NCBI GenBank assembly: GCA_014879845.1
Contig: JACSRI010000109.1
Span: forward strand, 1 to 42,382
Source of the DNA: Opitutaceae bacterium
GTDB lineage: Bacteria > Verrucomicrobiota > Verrucomicrobiia > Opitutales > Opitutaceae
Direction of reading: 5' to 3'
DNA length: 42,382 nt
Shown: positions 16,810 through 25,683 of the stretch, in pieces
Layout: each line of letters begins with the position of its first letter
Numbering within the stretch: position 1 is the first letter of the stretch
Notes under the pieces: model-generated
The model's database searches: none
What the model saw: only the letters and a program-made list of their open reading frames with translations
What the model was told of the DNA's origin: nothing
Translations under genes and position numbers: made by a program

Positions 16810-18654
16810 ATGCACACCAAGATCCTGTTCCTTGTCCTCCTCGGCGCCTGCACGGGCGCCACGGCGTCCGCCGCCGCGTCGTCCTCGAAGAAATCCACGG
16901 ACTGCGCCGGCGCCTGGACGGGCACCATAACCTACACGCGCACACAATCGCAGTCGGACACCACGACCGTCGAGCGGGTCTCCGGGCGCGGCACGGACAC
17001 CCGGTCCTGGGAAATGAAGCTGGACTACAAGGCGAGCGTCGTCCTGACCGAAGCACCCGCGAAGGACGGCTCGAGCATCGCGCGGGCGACGATCAACCAC
17101 AGCTTCACCACGAAGCAGACCAACGTCGCGGTCGAACGCAACTCCTGCGACCGGGGCAAGACCTGGCAGGACATGATGGGCACGTTCACCTCGGACATGA
17201 GCATCACCGGCAGCGGCAAGGAGGAAGCCAGTGTCTCCATCGGGCTCAACTCCGACGGCACCTACGCGATCAGCGTAGGCATCCCGCAGATCGAAGGCAC
17301 AATGACGGGTTCCGAGCGCGCGACCTACAGCGGGCAGTGCACGCCCAAGAAAGGCAAGGACCTCACCCTGGGGCCGAGCCCGACGAGGATCGAGGGCCAA
17401 TCGCTCTCGAGCGACGGATCGCACCGCATCGATCCAGGTGATCCCAACCGCCTGTCCGGCACCTACTCCCTCTCGCTGTCCGGCGACGCCGTCGAGACCA
17501 TCTCCTGGAACCTCCAGCGTTGCGGGGCGCCGCTGCGGCTCATCGACCTGAAATTCGAAGACATGAAGGTCCCGACCTGGGATGCCTGGCAGGAGATCTC
17601 GGAACAGCGCGGCACAATCGACGGTAACTGGGTGAAGATCCGGGCCACCGTGCTCAACGCCTCGGGCGAGACGAAGACGGGCGAGGTGTATCTCAAGGAA
17701 ACCTACAAGGGCGACCACTGGGACGGTGCCCGGCCCGACGCCCCGCTGAAGGACCAGACATTCACCCTCACGCTCGAGCCCGGCGAGGAACGGGAGATCG
17801 AGATGCTTTGGGACAGCAGCGGCTACGCCTGGTATGACGACGGCCGCCCGCGCCTCGTGCAACGGATCAAGGCCGAGGTCTGGGAGAACTACAAGAAGGT
17901 CGACGAAATGACCCGCAACGTGAAGGTGCAGCCCAAGCCGATCGTCTTCGTCCCCGGCATCTGGACCGAGCCCGCGCGGCTGGATATCTACCAGAATCTG
18001 CTCACCACCGGGCACAGCTACGCCTGGAAGGCGTGCCCCGTGATCGACACCTCGGCGCACGGCACCATCGCGGGTGAGGGCACCGTCCGACCATCGGCCG
18101 CCAACCGCTCGGTCTACGAGCACGCGGACAACCTGCATACCTACGTGAACGCGATCCGCGGCGAACTCAACGCGTGGCACGTCGACATGCTGGGCCACTC
18201 CACCGGCGGTCTCGTGGCCCGCCTCTACATCCACAAGCAGATGGAGACCCTGCCGGACAACTACCCGGTCGTGAAACACCTGATGCTGGCGGGAACACCC
18301 AACAATGGGATGCCCTGCGCCGACTCAGTCGTCTACAACTTCGCCTTCTCCGACCATCCCCAGACCGCGAAGGAACTGCTGCCGGACGCGATGGCGCTCT
18401 TCAACCAGTACGTCACGCAGCGCAAGGGCACGATATTCTCCGCGCTGGCTGGTGATTCGATCCCGACGCTGTGCGGCGGACCGCAGTGGAGCGACGGCTA
18501 CGTCTCGGTCGAGTCGGCGACGTACGGCATCGAGGACACCACGACCCTGGGTGCGACACACAACGATCTGCTCGATGCGACGGCGTTCACCAATTACGTG
18601 CGCCCGCACGTCGTCACCGGCCCGCGGGGCACCTACCCCCTTGCGGGCAAGTAG
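16810..18654 (+). CDS. Exported alpha/beta-hydrolase (lipase/PGAP1-like) with N-terminal beta domains
   Basis: A 614-residue protein with a signal peptide (residues 1-21, KILFLVLLGACTGATASA). About 200 residues follow that are rich in Ser/Thr and probably beta, with paired cysteines. A CARDB-like domain (about 235-375, KIRATVLNASGETKTGEVYL) comes next. The hydrolase domain starts at IVFVPGIWTEP (oxyanion loop), with nucleophile elbow GHSTGG (S464), likely Asp in SDGYVSVES (D562) and His in THNDLL (H584). The triad looks complete, so an esterase or lipase outside the cell is likely. The start at 16810 is set by the signal peptide. The substrate is unknown. It converges with the next gene. Confidence 0.78.
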   Translation: MHTKILFLVLLGACTGATASAAASSSKKSTDCAGAWTGTITYTRTQSQSDTTTVERVSGRGTDTRSWEMKLDYKASVVLTEAPAKDGSSIARATINHSFTTKQTNVAVERNSCDRGKTWQDMMGTFTSDMSITGSGKEEASVSIGLNSDGTYAISVGIPQIEGTMTGSERATYSGQCTPKKGKDLTLGPSPTRIEGQSLSSDGSHRIDPGDPNRLSGTYSLSLSGDAVETISWNLQRCGAPLRLIDLKFEDMKVPTWDAWQEISEQRGTIDGNWVKIRATVLNASGETKTGEVYLKETYKGDHWDGARPDAPLKDQTFTLTLEPGEEREIEMLWDSSGYAWYDDGRPRLVQRIKAEVWENYKKVDEMTRNVKVQPKPIVFVPGIWTEPARLDIYQNLLTTGHSYAWKACPVIDTSAHGTIAGEGTVRPSAANRSVYEHADNLHTYVNAIRGELNAWHVDMLGHSTGGLVARLYIHKQMETLPDNYPVVKHLMLAGTPNNGMPCADSVVYNFAFSDHPQTAKELLPDAMALFNQYVTQRKGTIFSALAGDSIPTLCGGPQWSDGYVSVESATYGIEDTTTLGATHNDLLDATAFTNYVRPHVVTGPRGTYPLAGK

Positions 18655-18742
18655 GACCGGCGTCCGCCCACGACCCGGCGCGGATCCACGAAGGAGCCGC
18701 AGCCGGCATGGGACGGGCCGACCGCGCCGCCGCGCGCCCGGC

Positions 18743-20641
18743 TCACAGGTGCTCCTCGTAAGTGATATCGATCATCGCCGCGAAGGCCTTCTTCTTCGCG
18801 GCACCCTGGAAGCGGATGCTGTGGGTCAGCTCGTCGTAGATGTATCCATTCTCAGGATCCGCCGCGATCTCCTCGCCGTCGACCAGCACGCGCAGGCTCT
18901 TCTGGTAGAGCGTCGCGACGCCCTCGAGCGGCTCCAGCGCCACGGCCACGGTGTCGGCGATGCGGTCGCCCAGGGCGGCGAGCTGGGCTGAGAAGTCGCT
19001 CTCGATATTGAGCACCGTTCCACCCGTGAGCTCGGCGGCGCGGCGGTGTGAGACATTCGCCGGCGAGACCACGGCGTGCATCTCGATCTTCCCGCGCTTG
19101 TTCCCCTTCGCGATGATGAATGGGCGCAGCACCCAGGCATTGATGTAGCCGTCGAGCGTCTGGCGGGGCCCGGCGCGGCGGGCGTTGAACTGCTTGATGA
19201 GGTCGGGAAGCTTGCCGTCTTCGATCCACTCGGCCTCCCGCGCGCCGTCGGTAGCACGGCTCCCGGTCTTCTGGTCCTTCCAGACGGCCATGCGCGTCTC
19301 CTCCTCGTCCATGAAGTAGACTACGATGGTGGTGGCGTCGGGACGCAGAAAGGCGTGCTGCTTGTTGTAGTAGCCGGCGACGAAGTTGTAGACCGCGGTG
19401 AAGGCCGTGCGGTTGCTGTCGCCGTTGGTCCCCACCCGGACGAGTTCGGCGAAGATGCCGTCCGGTGTCGCGGGCGTGATCCATGGCTGATCCATGACCG
19501 GAAGCGTCACGAGGTTGCCATTGCTCGCCACGCGCTTGGTTATCGATTTCGGGCGCTGGCGGCGGTCGAGCACGGGCTGGCCGGCCTTGTCGAGCTGCAC
19601 GGAGCGCACGTCCTTGTAGTAGCGCTGGTCCGCGCTGACGAAATCGGTCGTGAGCACGCCGATGCGGTAGTCGAGGTCGCGTGTATGGAAGAGCTGGCGG
19701 AAACGACTGAGGTTGGCCGCGATGCGATCCTGGTGGGCGGCCATCGACGGGGAGTTGTTGATGACGAACACGAGATCCACCTCGCGGCTGCGCGAGCGGT
19801 CGGCGACCACGTGCCGCGGCGTGCGGACCGGCTCGACGCGCACGATCACGACGTTGTCCACGCCAAGGTGCGGGTTGTTCTCATCGACCGTGTAATACTT
19901 GAAGCGGTCCTCGCCGATGAAGCCGGGATTGGGCGCGTAAGTGAGCTGGCCTGTGGCGCGATCGAGCCGGGCGGAGCCGTTCTGCGGGCGGGCCTTGTCA
20001 TCGAGGAGGAACGAGACCTTCGGGTCGGTGATGGTGGCACGGTCCTCCGGCGCCATGAAGTCGGTGTGGCTCGGGACCCTGGACTCGATCGGTGTGTTGG
20101 GACGGGTGTTGAGCGCGACCTCGCGCACGTCCATGGCGCGCTCAACGGTCGCGGTGATCTCGAGCTGCGGCAGTTCCACGCCCTCGGCGGCCGGCACGGT
20201 GATCACGACGGTGTTGCGAAAGACCAGTCCCGTGGTCTCGTTGCGCACGGAATAGGCGAACGTGTCCTCTCCGGTGAACTCCTCGTTTGCGCGGTAGGCG
20301 AAATAGCCGAGGCGCGAGCGCTTGGTGGCAAAGAAGTCCGCCTCGTCGTCACCGCCGGCGAGTCCGACGCGACCATGGGCGGGCTCCGCGGTGATGGTGT
20401 AGACGAGATCGCTGCGGGAGCCGGGGGTGAGGACCTCCTGGGCGACGAGGAGCTGGCCGTACACGCCCGAATCGGTGGCGGTGATAGTCATCGGGGATGC
20501 CGAGTCGATCGCCTCGACATCGCCGGTTGCACCCGCGTCCTGGGACGCAGGCGTGTCGTCGGCGAGGGCGGGCGGAATCGCCAGCGCGAGAATGAGACCG
20601 AGTGCGCACGACGCGGCGCGGGAAAAGATGTGGAAGTGCAT
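18743..20641 (-). CDS. Exported protein with cadherin-like domains and a von Willebrand A-like domain
   Basis: A 632-residue protein with a signal peptide (1-27, ending PPALA). Two tandem beta domains of the cadherin-like/Ig type follow; each ends in the pattern Y-x-P/A-N-x-x-F-x-G-E-D-x-F-x-Y (about 112-131 and 234-251). A von Willebrand A-like domain begins at VDLVFVINNSPSM (288-300). The metal-site motif is normally D-x-S-x-S, but here the first Asp is Asn (N295), so metal binding may be weak or lost. A C-terminal region continues to residue 632. It probably acts as an adhesion or binding protein outside the cytoplasm. The start at 20641 is chosen for the signal peptide; the frame extends far upstream without one. 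Confidence 0.75.
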   Translation of the reverse strand: MHFHIFSRAASCALGLILALAIPPALADDTPASQDAGATGDVEAIDSASPMTITATDSGVYGQLLVAQEVLTPGSRSDLVYTITAEPAHGRVGLAGGDDEADFFATKRSRLGYFAYRANEEFTGEDTFAYSVRNETTGLVFRNTVVITVPAAEGVELPQLEITATVERAMDVREVALNTRPNTPIESRVPSHTDFMAPEDRATITDPKVSFLLDDKARPQNGSARLDRATGQLTYAPNPGFIGEDRFKYYTVDENNPHLGVDNVVIVRVEPVRTPRHVVADRSRSREVDLVFVINNSPSMAAHQDRIAANLSRFRQLFHTRDLDYRIGVLTTDFVSADQRYYKDVRSVQLDKAGQPVLDRRQRPKSITKRVASNGNLVTLPVMDQPWITPATPDGIFAELVRVGTNGDSNRTAFTAVYNFVAGYYNKQHAFLRPDATTIVVYFMDEEETRMAVWKDQKTGSRATDGAREAEWIEDGKLPDLIKQFNARRAGPRQTLDGYINAWVLRPFIIAKGNKRGKIEMHAVVSPANVSHRRAAELTGGTVLNIESDFSAQLAALGDRIADTVAVALEPLEGVATLYQKSLRVLVDGEEIAADPENGYIYDELTHSIRFQGAAKKKAFAAMIDITYEEHL

Positions 20642-20843
20642 CAGAGTCGAAGATGAAGCGTGGACGCGGGGGCGACCGATGATTCGTAACGTCAGCCGAG
20701 GTTTGGTTCCTTGCCAACGCCAAGCATGGGCAAGCCGGCCGTAAATCGAGGCGAAACGGGCGCGCCGGGCTGCGAAGCCGGAGCCGGCGGCCGTCTCCGG
20801 AATGCGGTTGCGGGTGCCCGCGCGCCACACGAAGAAAAGAACT

Positions 20844-21131
20844 GTGAATCTGGCCATCCTCGAACTCAGCCTGCTCGCGCTCCCGCGTCGCGACAAACTC
20901 GCACTCGCGGACTGGCTGGACGGCCTCACCCGCGGCCACGTCGGGCCGATCCTGGAGGACATCGCCGATCTGCAGGTCCAGATCCTGTGTCGTTCGATCG
21001 AGGAGGTGGCGGCACTCCGAGACTTCGTGCGGAAGCGGCTCTCGATCACCGAGCCCGAGCCGGTGGGCGATGTGATCGTCCGCTCCATCACAGCAATCGC
21101 ACGCGTGCTCGGGCCCGATCGCTCGCGCTGA
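20844..21131 (+). CDS. Small helical protein of unknown function
   Basis: A 95-residue protein if translation begins at the GTG at 20844, preceded by a weak purine-rich GAAGAAAAG. An upstream ATG at 20802 would add 14 basic residues. The start of the protein (LSLLALPRRDKLALADWLDGL) looks like the helix pair of small addiction-module or antitoxin-like proteins, but no toxin gene is adjacent. The remainder is helical (IEEVAALRDFVRKRL). It lies 20 bp before the next gene and is probably co-transcribed with it. I do not recognise a family. Confidence 0.5.
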   Translation: MNLAILELSLLALPRRDKLALADWLDGLTRGHVGPILEDIADLQVQILCRSIEEVAALRDFVRKRLSITEPEPVGDVIVRSITAIARVLGPDRSR

Positions 21132-21151
21132 ATCGGTCCACTCCTGCTTCC

Positions 21152-21520
21152 ATGCCCTACACTGCCACGGTCGAGGACCGGATCATCCACATAGCCTGGG
21201 AAGGTGTCATCGCGCCGGACGACCTCGAGGGCGTCGACCGCGAGATACCGCGCCTGGCGGCGGAGTTGCGCTTCGCCCCCAACGTCCTGCACACCTTCGA
21301 CCAGGTGACCGGGCGCAGCTTCGACCCGATGGCCGCCTTCGCCGTGTCGCAAAAACGCAAATACCGCAGGATCCCCGTGCCGGTCAGGGCAGCGCTCGTC
21401 GTGAAGTCGCCCGAGGCCACGCGGATCGCCGAGGTGTTCGTGGCGTTGAACCGCACGCCGAACCTGACGATGGAGCGCTTCCCCAGCGAGAAGGCGGCGC
21501 GGGCCTGGCTCGCGGAGTGA
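21152..21520 (+). CDS. SpoIIAA/STAS-like small protein
   Basis: A 122-residue protein with alternating beta and alpha segments. It opens with an antiparallel strand pair (YTATVEDRIIHIAWEGVI), then APDDLEGVDREIP, a strand near VLHTFDQVTG, and a final helix pair (RIAEVFVALN, SEKAARAWLAE). This resembles the SpoIIAA-like (STAS-fold) family of small cytosolic proteins of unknown or regulatory function. The frame is open upstream, but the ATG at 21152 starts the domain cleanly. It is downstream of the small helical gene and converges with the protease-like gene on the other strand. Confidence 0.55.
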   Translation: MPYTATVEDRIIHIAWEGVIAPDDLEGVDREIPRLAAELRFAPNVLHTFDQVTGRSFDPMAAFAVSQKRKYRRIPVPVRAALVVKSPEATRIAEVFVALNRTPNLTMERFPSEKAARAWLAE

Positions 21521-21591
21521 CGGAGCGTCCCTCCGTGGCCGGATTGATGCTCCGCCTCCACGACACGTCCTGAGGCTGTCCCGGCACGCGG

Positions 21592-22590
21592 TCAGGCGAC
21601 AGTGTCCGCGGTGGGCCCCGACCAGGGGATGAGGATCTCGTCGGGCGCCGGGGCGTAGACGCGTCCCATCGCCGCCATGGCGACCGGAGCTCCGACGAGC
21701 GGCATGGCCGGGTCGCCGATAAACCGATACGGGCCGCCGTCGCGGAGCCCCGCCGGCACCTCGGCCGCGGCGACCAGGCTCGCGAGCGTTTCGCCCTGGC
21801 CGCGCGTGAGCGCCTCGCACAGGGCCGGGCCCCAGAGGCGGTTGTGCTCATGTCGCGTCTTCGTCGTGGCGGCGAGAAGCGCCCCGCAGACTCCGGCGAG
21901 TGCGAGCCGCTCGGCGAAACTCATGCCCGTGCGGTGCCGGCTCGCGTTTTCACAGCAGAGGGCGAGCAGTGCACCGATCGGCTCGGGCCAGGGCGCCGCG
22001 AAATGCTCCACCCGCACGCCGTGATACCCGGCCCAGCCGCGCGGGCGGCCGTGTCCGAAATACAGCGCCACACCCGGGCCATGCGTGAGACCGCCGATCA
22101 TGTCTGTGCGGCTGATCCGGTCTGCCGTCCAGTGAAACACCGGCAGGTCCGGCCCGTGCCGGGCCACCCAGCGGCTCGTGCGCAATCCCACGCGCACAAA
22201 CCGGTCCTCCCATTGCCCAAGCACCACGACCGGCCCGGTCGGCCCCGTGCGGGCGAGCACGCGCGCCGCGGCATCCGCGTAGGTGCGCAGTCGCCCCGGA
22301 TCGGCGGCGGGGAGCCAGCCGACCGGCACGCGAGCGCCGTCTCCATCGCGCAACCACAAGCCGGGGAGCGCGCGGCCCGGCGCACGTCGTGGCGATCCGA
22401 GCAGCAGCACCGCCTCCGTCGTGGCGGGCAGCCAGCGGGCCGGCTCGCGCACGATCGCCTCGACCACGTCGTCGCCCGCGAAGGCACGCACCGGCTGGCG
22501 GGCGAGTCGCTCCGCGAGCAGCGGGGTGACCGCCGCAAGCGCTTCGGCGCTCCCGGCGACCACCCAGGGCCTCTCCGAGACCGGGTTCAC
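21592..22590 (-). CDS. C25/caspase-clan-like cysteine peptidase (putative)
   Basis: A 332-residue protein. The second half follows the pattern of family C25 (gingipain-like, clan CD): a strand and catalytic-type His in GVALYFGHGRPRGW (H180), a strand and Cys in ALCCENASR (C212/C213), then SFAERLALAGVCGALLAATT and the closing GDPAMPL. The first half (1-150) is an alpha/beta domain. Known C25 enzymes are exported, but no signal peptide is seen here. The start is a GTG at 22590 that overlaps the stop of the upstream repeat/HELTH protein by 4 nt (GTGA), so the two are translationally coupled and probably act together. It could also be a CHAT-type relative; activity is not proven. Confidence 0.6.
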   Translation of the reverse strand: MNPVSERPWVVAGSAEALAAVTPLLAERLARQPVRAFAGDDVVEAIVREPARWLPATTEAVLLLGSPRRAPGRALPGLWLRDGDGARVPVGWLPAADPGRLRTYADAAARVLARTGPTGPVVVLGQWEDRFVRVGLRTSRWVARHGPDLPVFHWTADRISRTDMIGGLTHGPGVALYFGHGRPRGWAGYHGVRVEHFAAPWPEPIGALLALCCENASRHRTGMSFAERLALAGVCGALLAATTKTRHEHNRLWGPALCEALTRGQGETLASLVAAAEVPAGLRDGGPYRFIGDPAMPLVGAPVAMAAMGRVYAPAPDEILIPWSGPTADTVA

Positions 22591-25500
22591 GCGTGCACGA
22601 CGTCGGCGTAGGGCTGCCAGGCGCCGAAGTCGCGCGTCCCCTCACCCTGCCGCGGTCCCCAGAAGCGACGCACGAAGTAGTGCTCGATGATCTGGGCCTG
22701 CTGTTCGCGGTTGAACGAGTCAAAGTCGCCGCCGGCGGCGACGAGCTCGTCCTCCGCGCCATCGCCGTCGTAGCCGTCGGTGTATCCATAGTTGTAGCCG
22801 TCGGTCATCTGGCCGTGGATCGCCTCGACCATGTAGAACGGCCCCTCCACCACGCTCTGCCAGACGTGGGTGAGCTCATGGATGAGCGTGGGGCGGTCCA
22901 CCTCATCCCAGGAGGCGAAGTTGATCAGGTACATCGTCGTAAACGGGCGCTCGCCGTTGATCCACTCGACCAGGTCGACGGGCAGCGACATCACAGCCAC
23001 GCGCACCTTGGCGAGATCGATGGACGAGCCGAACACGCTCTCGGCGTCGGCGCGTTCGTCGTCGGTGAGCGGTCGATACGAGCCCGGGAACCACTCGAGC
23101 ACGAGCGTGAGGGCGAGCGCGATGGCGCTGCCGCCGATCTCGAGCGCGCCGAGGAGCACCTCCTTGGCCGACTTGCCGAGCGCCTTGAGCGTCTCGAACA
23201 CGCGGCGCGCGGCCTCCTCGGTGGGCTGCACTACGGCGGCCTCGACGATGTCCTTCATCGACTTGCCCGCGGCCTCGAGGGCCTTCACCAGGTTCTGCAT
23301 CGCGCTGCCGGGATGGCGGATCGTGTCGGCCACGAGCTGGGCGAGCGTCACGCCGAGCGAGAGCAGTTCCGCGACCACATCGCGCACCACCTCAAACGAT
23401 TTGCGCACGGCCCAGGCCATCAGGTCGGCCACGGCGGCCCCGGCCTCGAACATGCCCTTCACGATCGAACGCACGCCCTCGAGCACGTCCTTCTCCAGCC
23501 AGATCATGATGTAGTCGACGGTGTGTCCGGCGCGCACGAGCAGCTCACCGACGAGCGAGAGCGCCTTGTCGCCGGCCTTCTTCGCCCAGTCGATAAGGTC
23601 GGAGACGAGCGCACCCGCGGCATTGGCCGCCTCGATCACCTTGCGCAGCACCGCCTCGGACTTGCTCTTCGCCCAGTCGAGGGCGGCGTTGATCGAACGG
23701 CCCATCTGCTGGAGCGCGTCCATCGCCTCGCGCCAGGCGAGCGTGGCTAGCTCGCCCGCCTGCGTCATCAGCCAGTCAAACACCTCGCCCACCGGCCCGA
23801 GCGCGCCGAGCAACGCGTGGAGCGTGCGGCGGAAGACGAGAAATCCCTGCTGGATCGCGGCGCCGAGGACCTGGCCGACTGCCTTGCCGACCTCGACCGC
23901 GGCCTTGAGCAGCTTCTTCGCGAGGTCGAATCCCGCCTGCATGGTCGAGAGCGTGAACTCCGCGACCGTGCGGCCGAGATCGAAGATTGCCTGCACACCG
24001 AGCTTGAGCGCGTCGCCCACGCAGTTGGCCAGGCCGAGCGCGACCTGGGCGAGCGACTGGCCGAGCGCAAAGGCGGCCTCGACCACCTTGCGGACGGCGG
24101 CGAGGCCCTTCTTCGCGAGATCGATGACGAGGTCGCCGATCGTGCGGCCGATCTCGAGTACACCGGCCACGACCTGGCGCACCGCGTCGACCGCAGCCGT
24201 GGCGATGAACGTGGCGAGTTCCGCGAGCGACCCCGCGGCGCGCGCCACCGCACCCGCGACGCGGCGCAGGAACTGCGCGCCCTGCGCGAGCGTATCGTTC
24301 AGGATTGACTGGAACGTGCGTCCCATCGCGCGCAGTTCCGAGACCACCGTGTCGAGGAGCGACCCGGGATTGGTCACGGCGGCGACGATGATGCGACCGA
24401 CGGCCTGGCCGACGGCGACGAGCGCGCGCACCATGTTGCGCACGAGCGCCACGCCGAACTTCACCGCCTCGGCGAGGATCTCGGCCACGGCCTTGCCGAG
24501 GTCGAGCAGCGCCTTGGCGAACTTCTTCACCACCTCGAGCGTCTTGTTCGCGAGCCAGCGCACCAGATCGAGGATGGCGCGGCCGATCTGCCGCAACGCC
24601 TCGAGCACGGTCTTCACCGCGTCGATCGTGAAGTTCACCACCGCATCGAGCACGTCGTAGATCGCCTTGCCCACGGCCTCGATGCCGCGGATGATCTGCT
24701 TCACGACATTGAGGCCGACGCGCACCGCGCCGGCGATGAGGTCGCCGATCGCCTTGCCCGCGGCGATGACGGCCTTCACGAGGTCGGCGACGCGGTCGAC
24801 CGTCCAGTTGACCACGTCGCGGATGACATTGGCGATGGCCGACACGATGTCGCCGACGGCGTCGACGATCGCATCGACCACGCTCTTCACGGCCTGCACG
24901 AGCGGGTCGACGATATTTTCCTCCACCCACTCCACCACCGCGCTGTCGTGCGGGGCGTTTGGTCCGGGCAGGTTGGCCCGGCGCGCGCGCAGGGTCCGGC
25001 CCTGGTCGGCGATCCAGCGCGCCGCCTCGTCGGCGGCACCGAGGTCGACCTTGGCCTTCTTGTCGAGGATGAAGTCTCGCATGAGCGCGCGGCCATGCGC
25101 GGCCGGCATGAGGCCGACCGCCTGCACGACGCGACGCGCGCGGCCGTTGGCGCGGTAGGCATCGATGATGAGGCGGCGCTCCTCGGGCGTGGTGCGCGCG
25201 ACGAAGTCGAAATGCTGCCGCGTGGCGTCGTCGGTCTGCAGCGTGTCGTCGAAGGCAACGGCGAGCGTACCGGCGCGCGCGGGATCGGTCTTGGCCAGCT
25301 TGCGGAAGGCCGGGCCAAACTCGGCCGGCGTGGCCTGCATCGTGCGCAGTTGCGCGGCCACGGCCTCGCGCGAGCTGAAGTTGAGCGTGGTCACCTGGCC
25401 GGCGAGACGCGTGGGCGCCGGAGGCTTGGCGGCGGCGGTGGCGCTGATCGGCGCGACACGCGCGCGGGTGGCGGCCGCAGACGCGGCGCTCTTCTTCGCC

Positions 25501-25613
25501 GCAGTCGTCTTCACCACGGTGGTGGGACGGCTGGCCGTGGTCGCACGGCGCGGGGTCGCGGTAGGGGTGGATGTCGAGGTGCGCTTCTTGGCAGACGTGG
25601 AGGTGGAGGGCAT
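22587..25613 (-). CDS. 29-residue amphipathic-helix repeat protein with C-terminal HELTH metallopeptidase-like domain
   Basis: A 1008-residue protein. Residues 1-70 are a disordered Ser/Thr/Ala/Lys/Pro leader with no signal peptide. Residues 75-225 are helical. From about 245 to 828 there are tandem amphipathic helical repeats. The C-terminal domain (about 830-1008) carries LIHELTHVWQ, an HExxH zinc motif (H912, E913, H916), and a downstream Glu in FNREQQAQIIEHYF (E970) as likely third ligand. This is the gluzincin layout I know from Rhs- and contractile-injection-associated putative peptidases. The stop overlaps the C25-like gene. The repeats could line a membrane or form a long rod. The function is unknown; a secreted effector or a toxin with its own processing peptidase is inference. 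Confidence 0.65.
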   Translation of the reverse strand: MPSTSTSAKKRTSTSTPTATPRRATTASRPTTVVKTTAAKKSAASAAATRARVAPISATAAAKPPAPTRLAGQVTTLNFSSREAVAAQLRTMQATPAEFGPAFRKLAKTDPARAGTLAVAFDDTLQTDDATRQHFDFVARTTPEERRLIIDAYRANGRARRVVQAVGLMPAAHGRALMRDFILDKKAKVDLGAADEAARWIADQGRTLRARRANLPGPNAPHDSAVVEWVEENIVDPLVQAVKSVVDAIVDAVGDIVSAIANVIRDVVNWTVDRVADLVKAVIAAGKAIGDLIAGAVRVGLNVVKQIIRGIEAVGKAIYDVLDAVVNFTIDAVKTVLEALRQIGRAILDLVRWLANKTLEVVKKFAKALLDLGKAVAEILAEAVKFGVALVRNMVRALVAVGQAVGRIIVAAVTNPGSLLDTVVSELRAMGRTFQSILNDTLAQGAQFLRRVAGAVARAAGSLAELATFIATAAVDAVRQVVAGVLEIGRTIGDLVIDLAKKGLAAVRKVVEAAFALGQSLAQVALGLANCVGDALKLGVQAIFDLGRTVAEFTLSTMQAGFDLAKKLLKAAVEVGKAVGQVLGAAIQQGFLVFRRTLHALLGALGPVGEVFDWLMTQAGELATLAWREAMDALQQMGRSINAALDWAKSKSEAVLRKVIEAANAAGALVSDLIDWAKKAGDKALSLVGELLVRAGHTVDYIMIWLEKDVLEGVRSIVKGMFEAGAAVADLMAWAVRKSFEVVRDVVAELLSLGVTLAQLVADTIRHPGSAMQNLVKALEAAGKSMKDIVEAAVVQPTEEAARRVFETLKALGKSAKEVLLGALEIGGSAIALALTLVLEWFPGSYRPLTDDERADAESVFGSSIDLAKVRVAVMSLPVDLVEWINGERPFTTMYLINFASWDEVDRPTLIHELTHVWQSVVEGPFYMVEAIHGQMTDGYNYGYTDGYDGDGAEDELVAAGGDFDSFNREQQAQIIEHYFVRRFWGPRQGEGTRDFGAWQPYADVVHA
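23130..24764 (-). repeat. Tandem 29-residue (87-bp) coding repeats
   Basis: Within the HELTH protein, residues 284-828 divide into 18 consecutive units plus a partial one. Sixteen units are exactly 29 residues; one irregular unit has 33 and one has 30. Each starts with the pattern [hydrophobic]-G-[KRQ]-[AST]-[IV]-x-[DE], as in AVGKAIYD, DLGKAVAE, EIGRTIGD, DLGRTVAE, EVGKAVGQ and EAGAAVAD. Each ends in a second helix such as VVKTVLEAL or LVRNMVRALV. Sequence between units has diverged, so expansion is old. Confidence 0.8.
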
Positions 25614-25683
25614 GGTGGTTGCCTGAAATGAATCGAAGGATACGGATGGATACAGTGAGTCCCGGGAGCGCAGTCAGGCGCGC

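Noticed and set aside
16264-18279. A 671-codon minus-strand frame opposite the hydrolase
   Set aside because: The plus strand has a signal peptide and a full catalytic triad; the minus frame shows none.
23130-24764. CRISPR array or DNA-level satellite
   Set aside because: The periodicity is in protein sequence (87 bp units) with diverged DNA, no identical direct repeats and no spacers.
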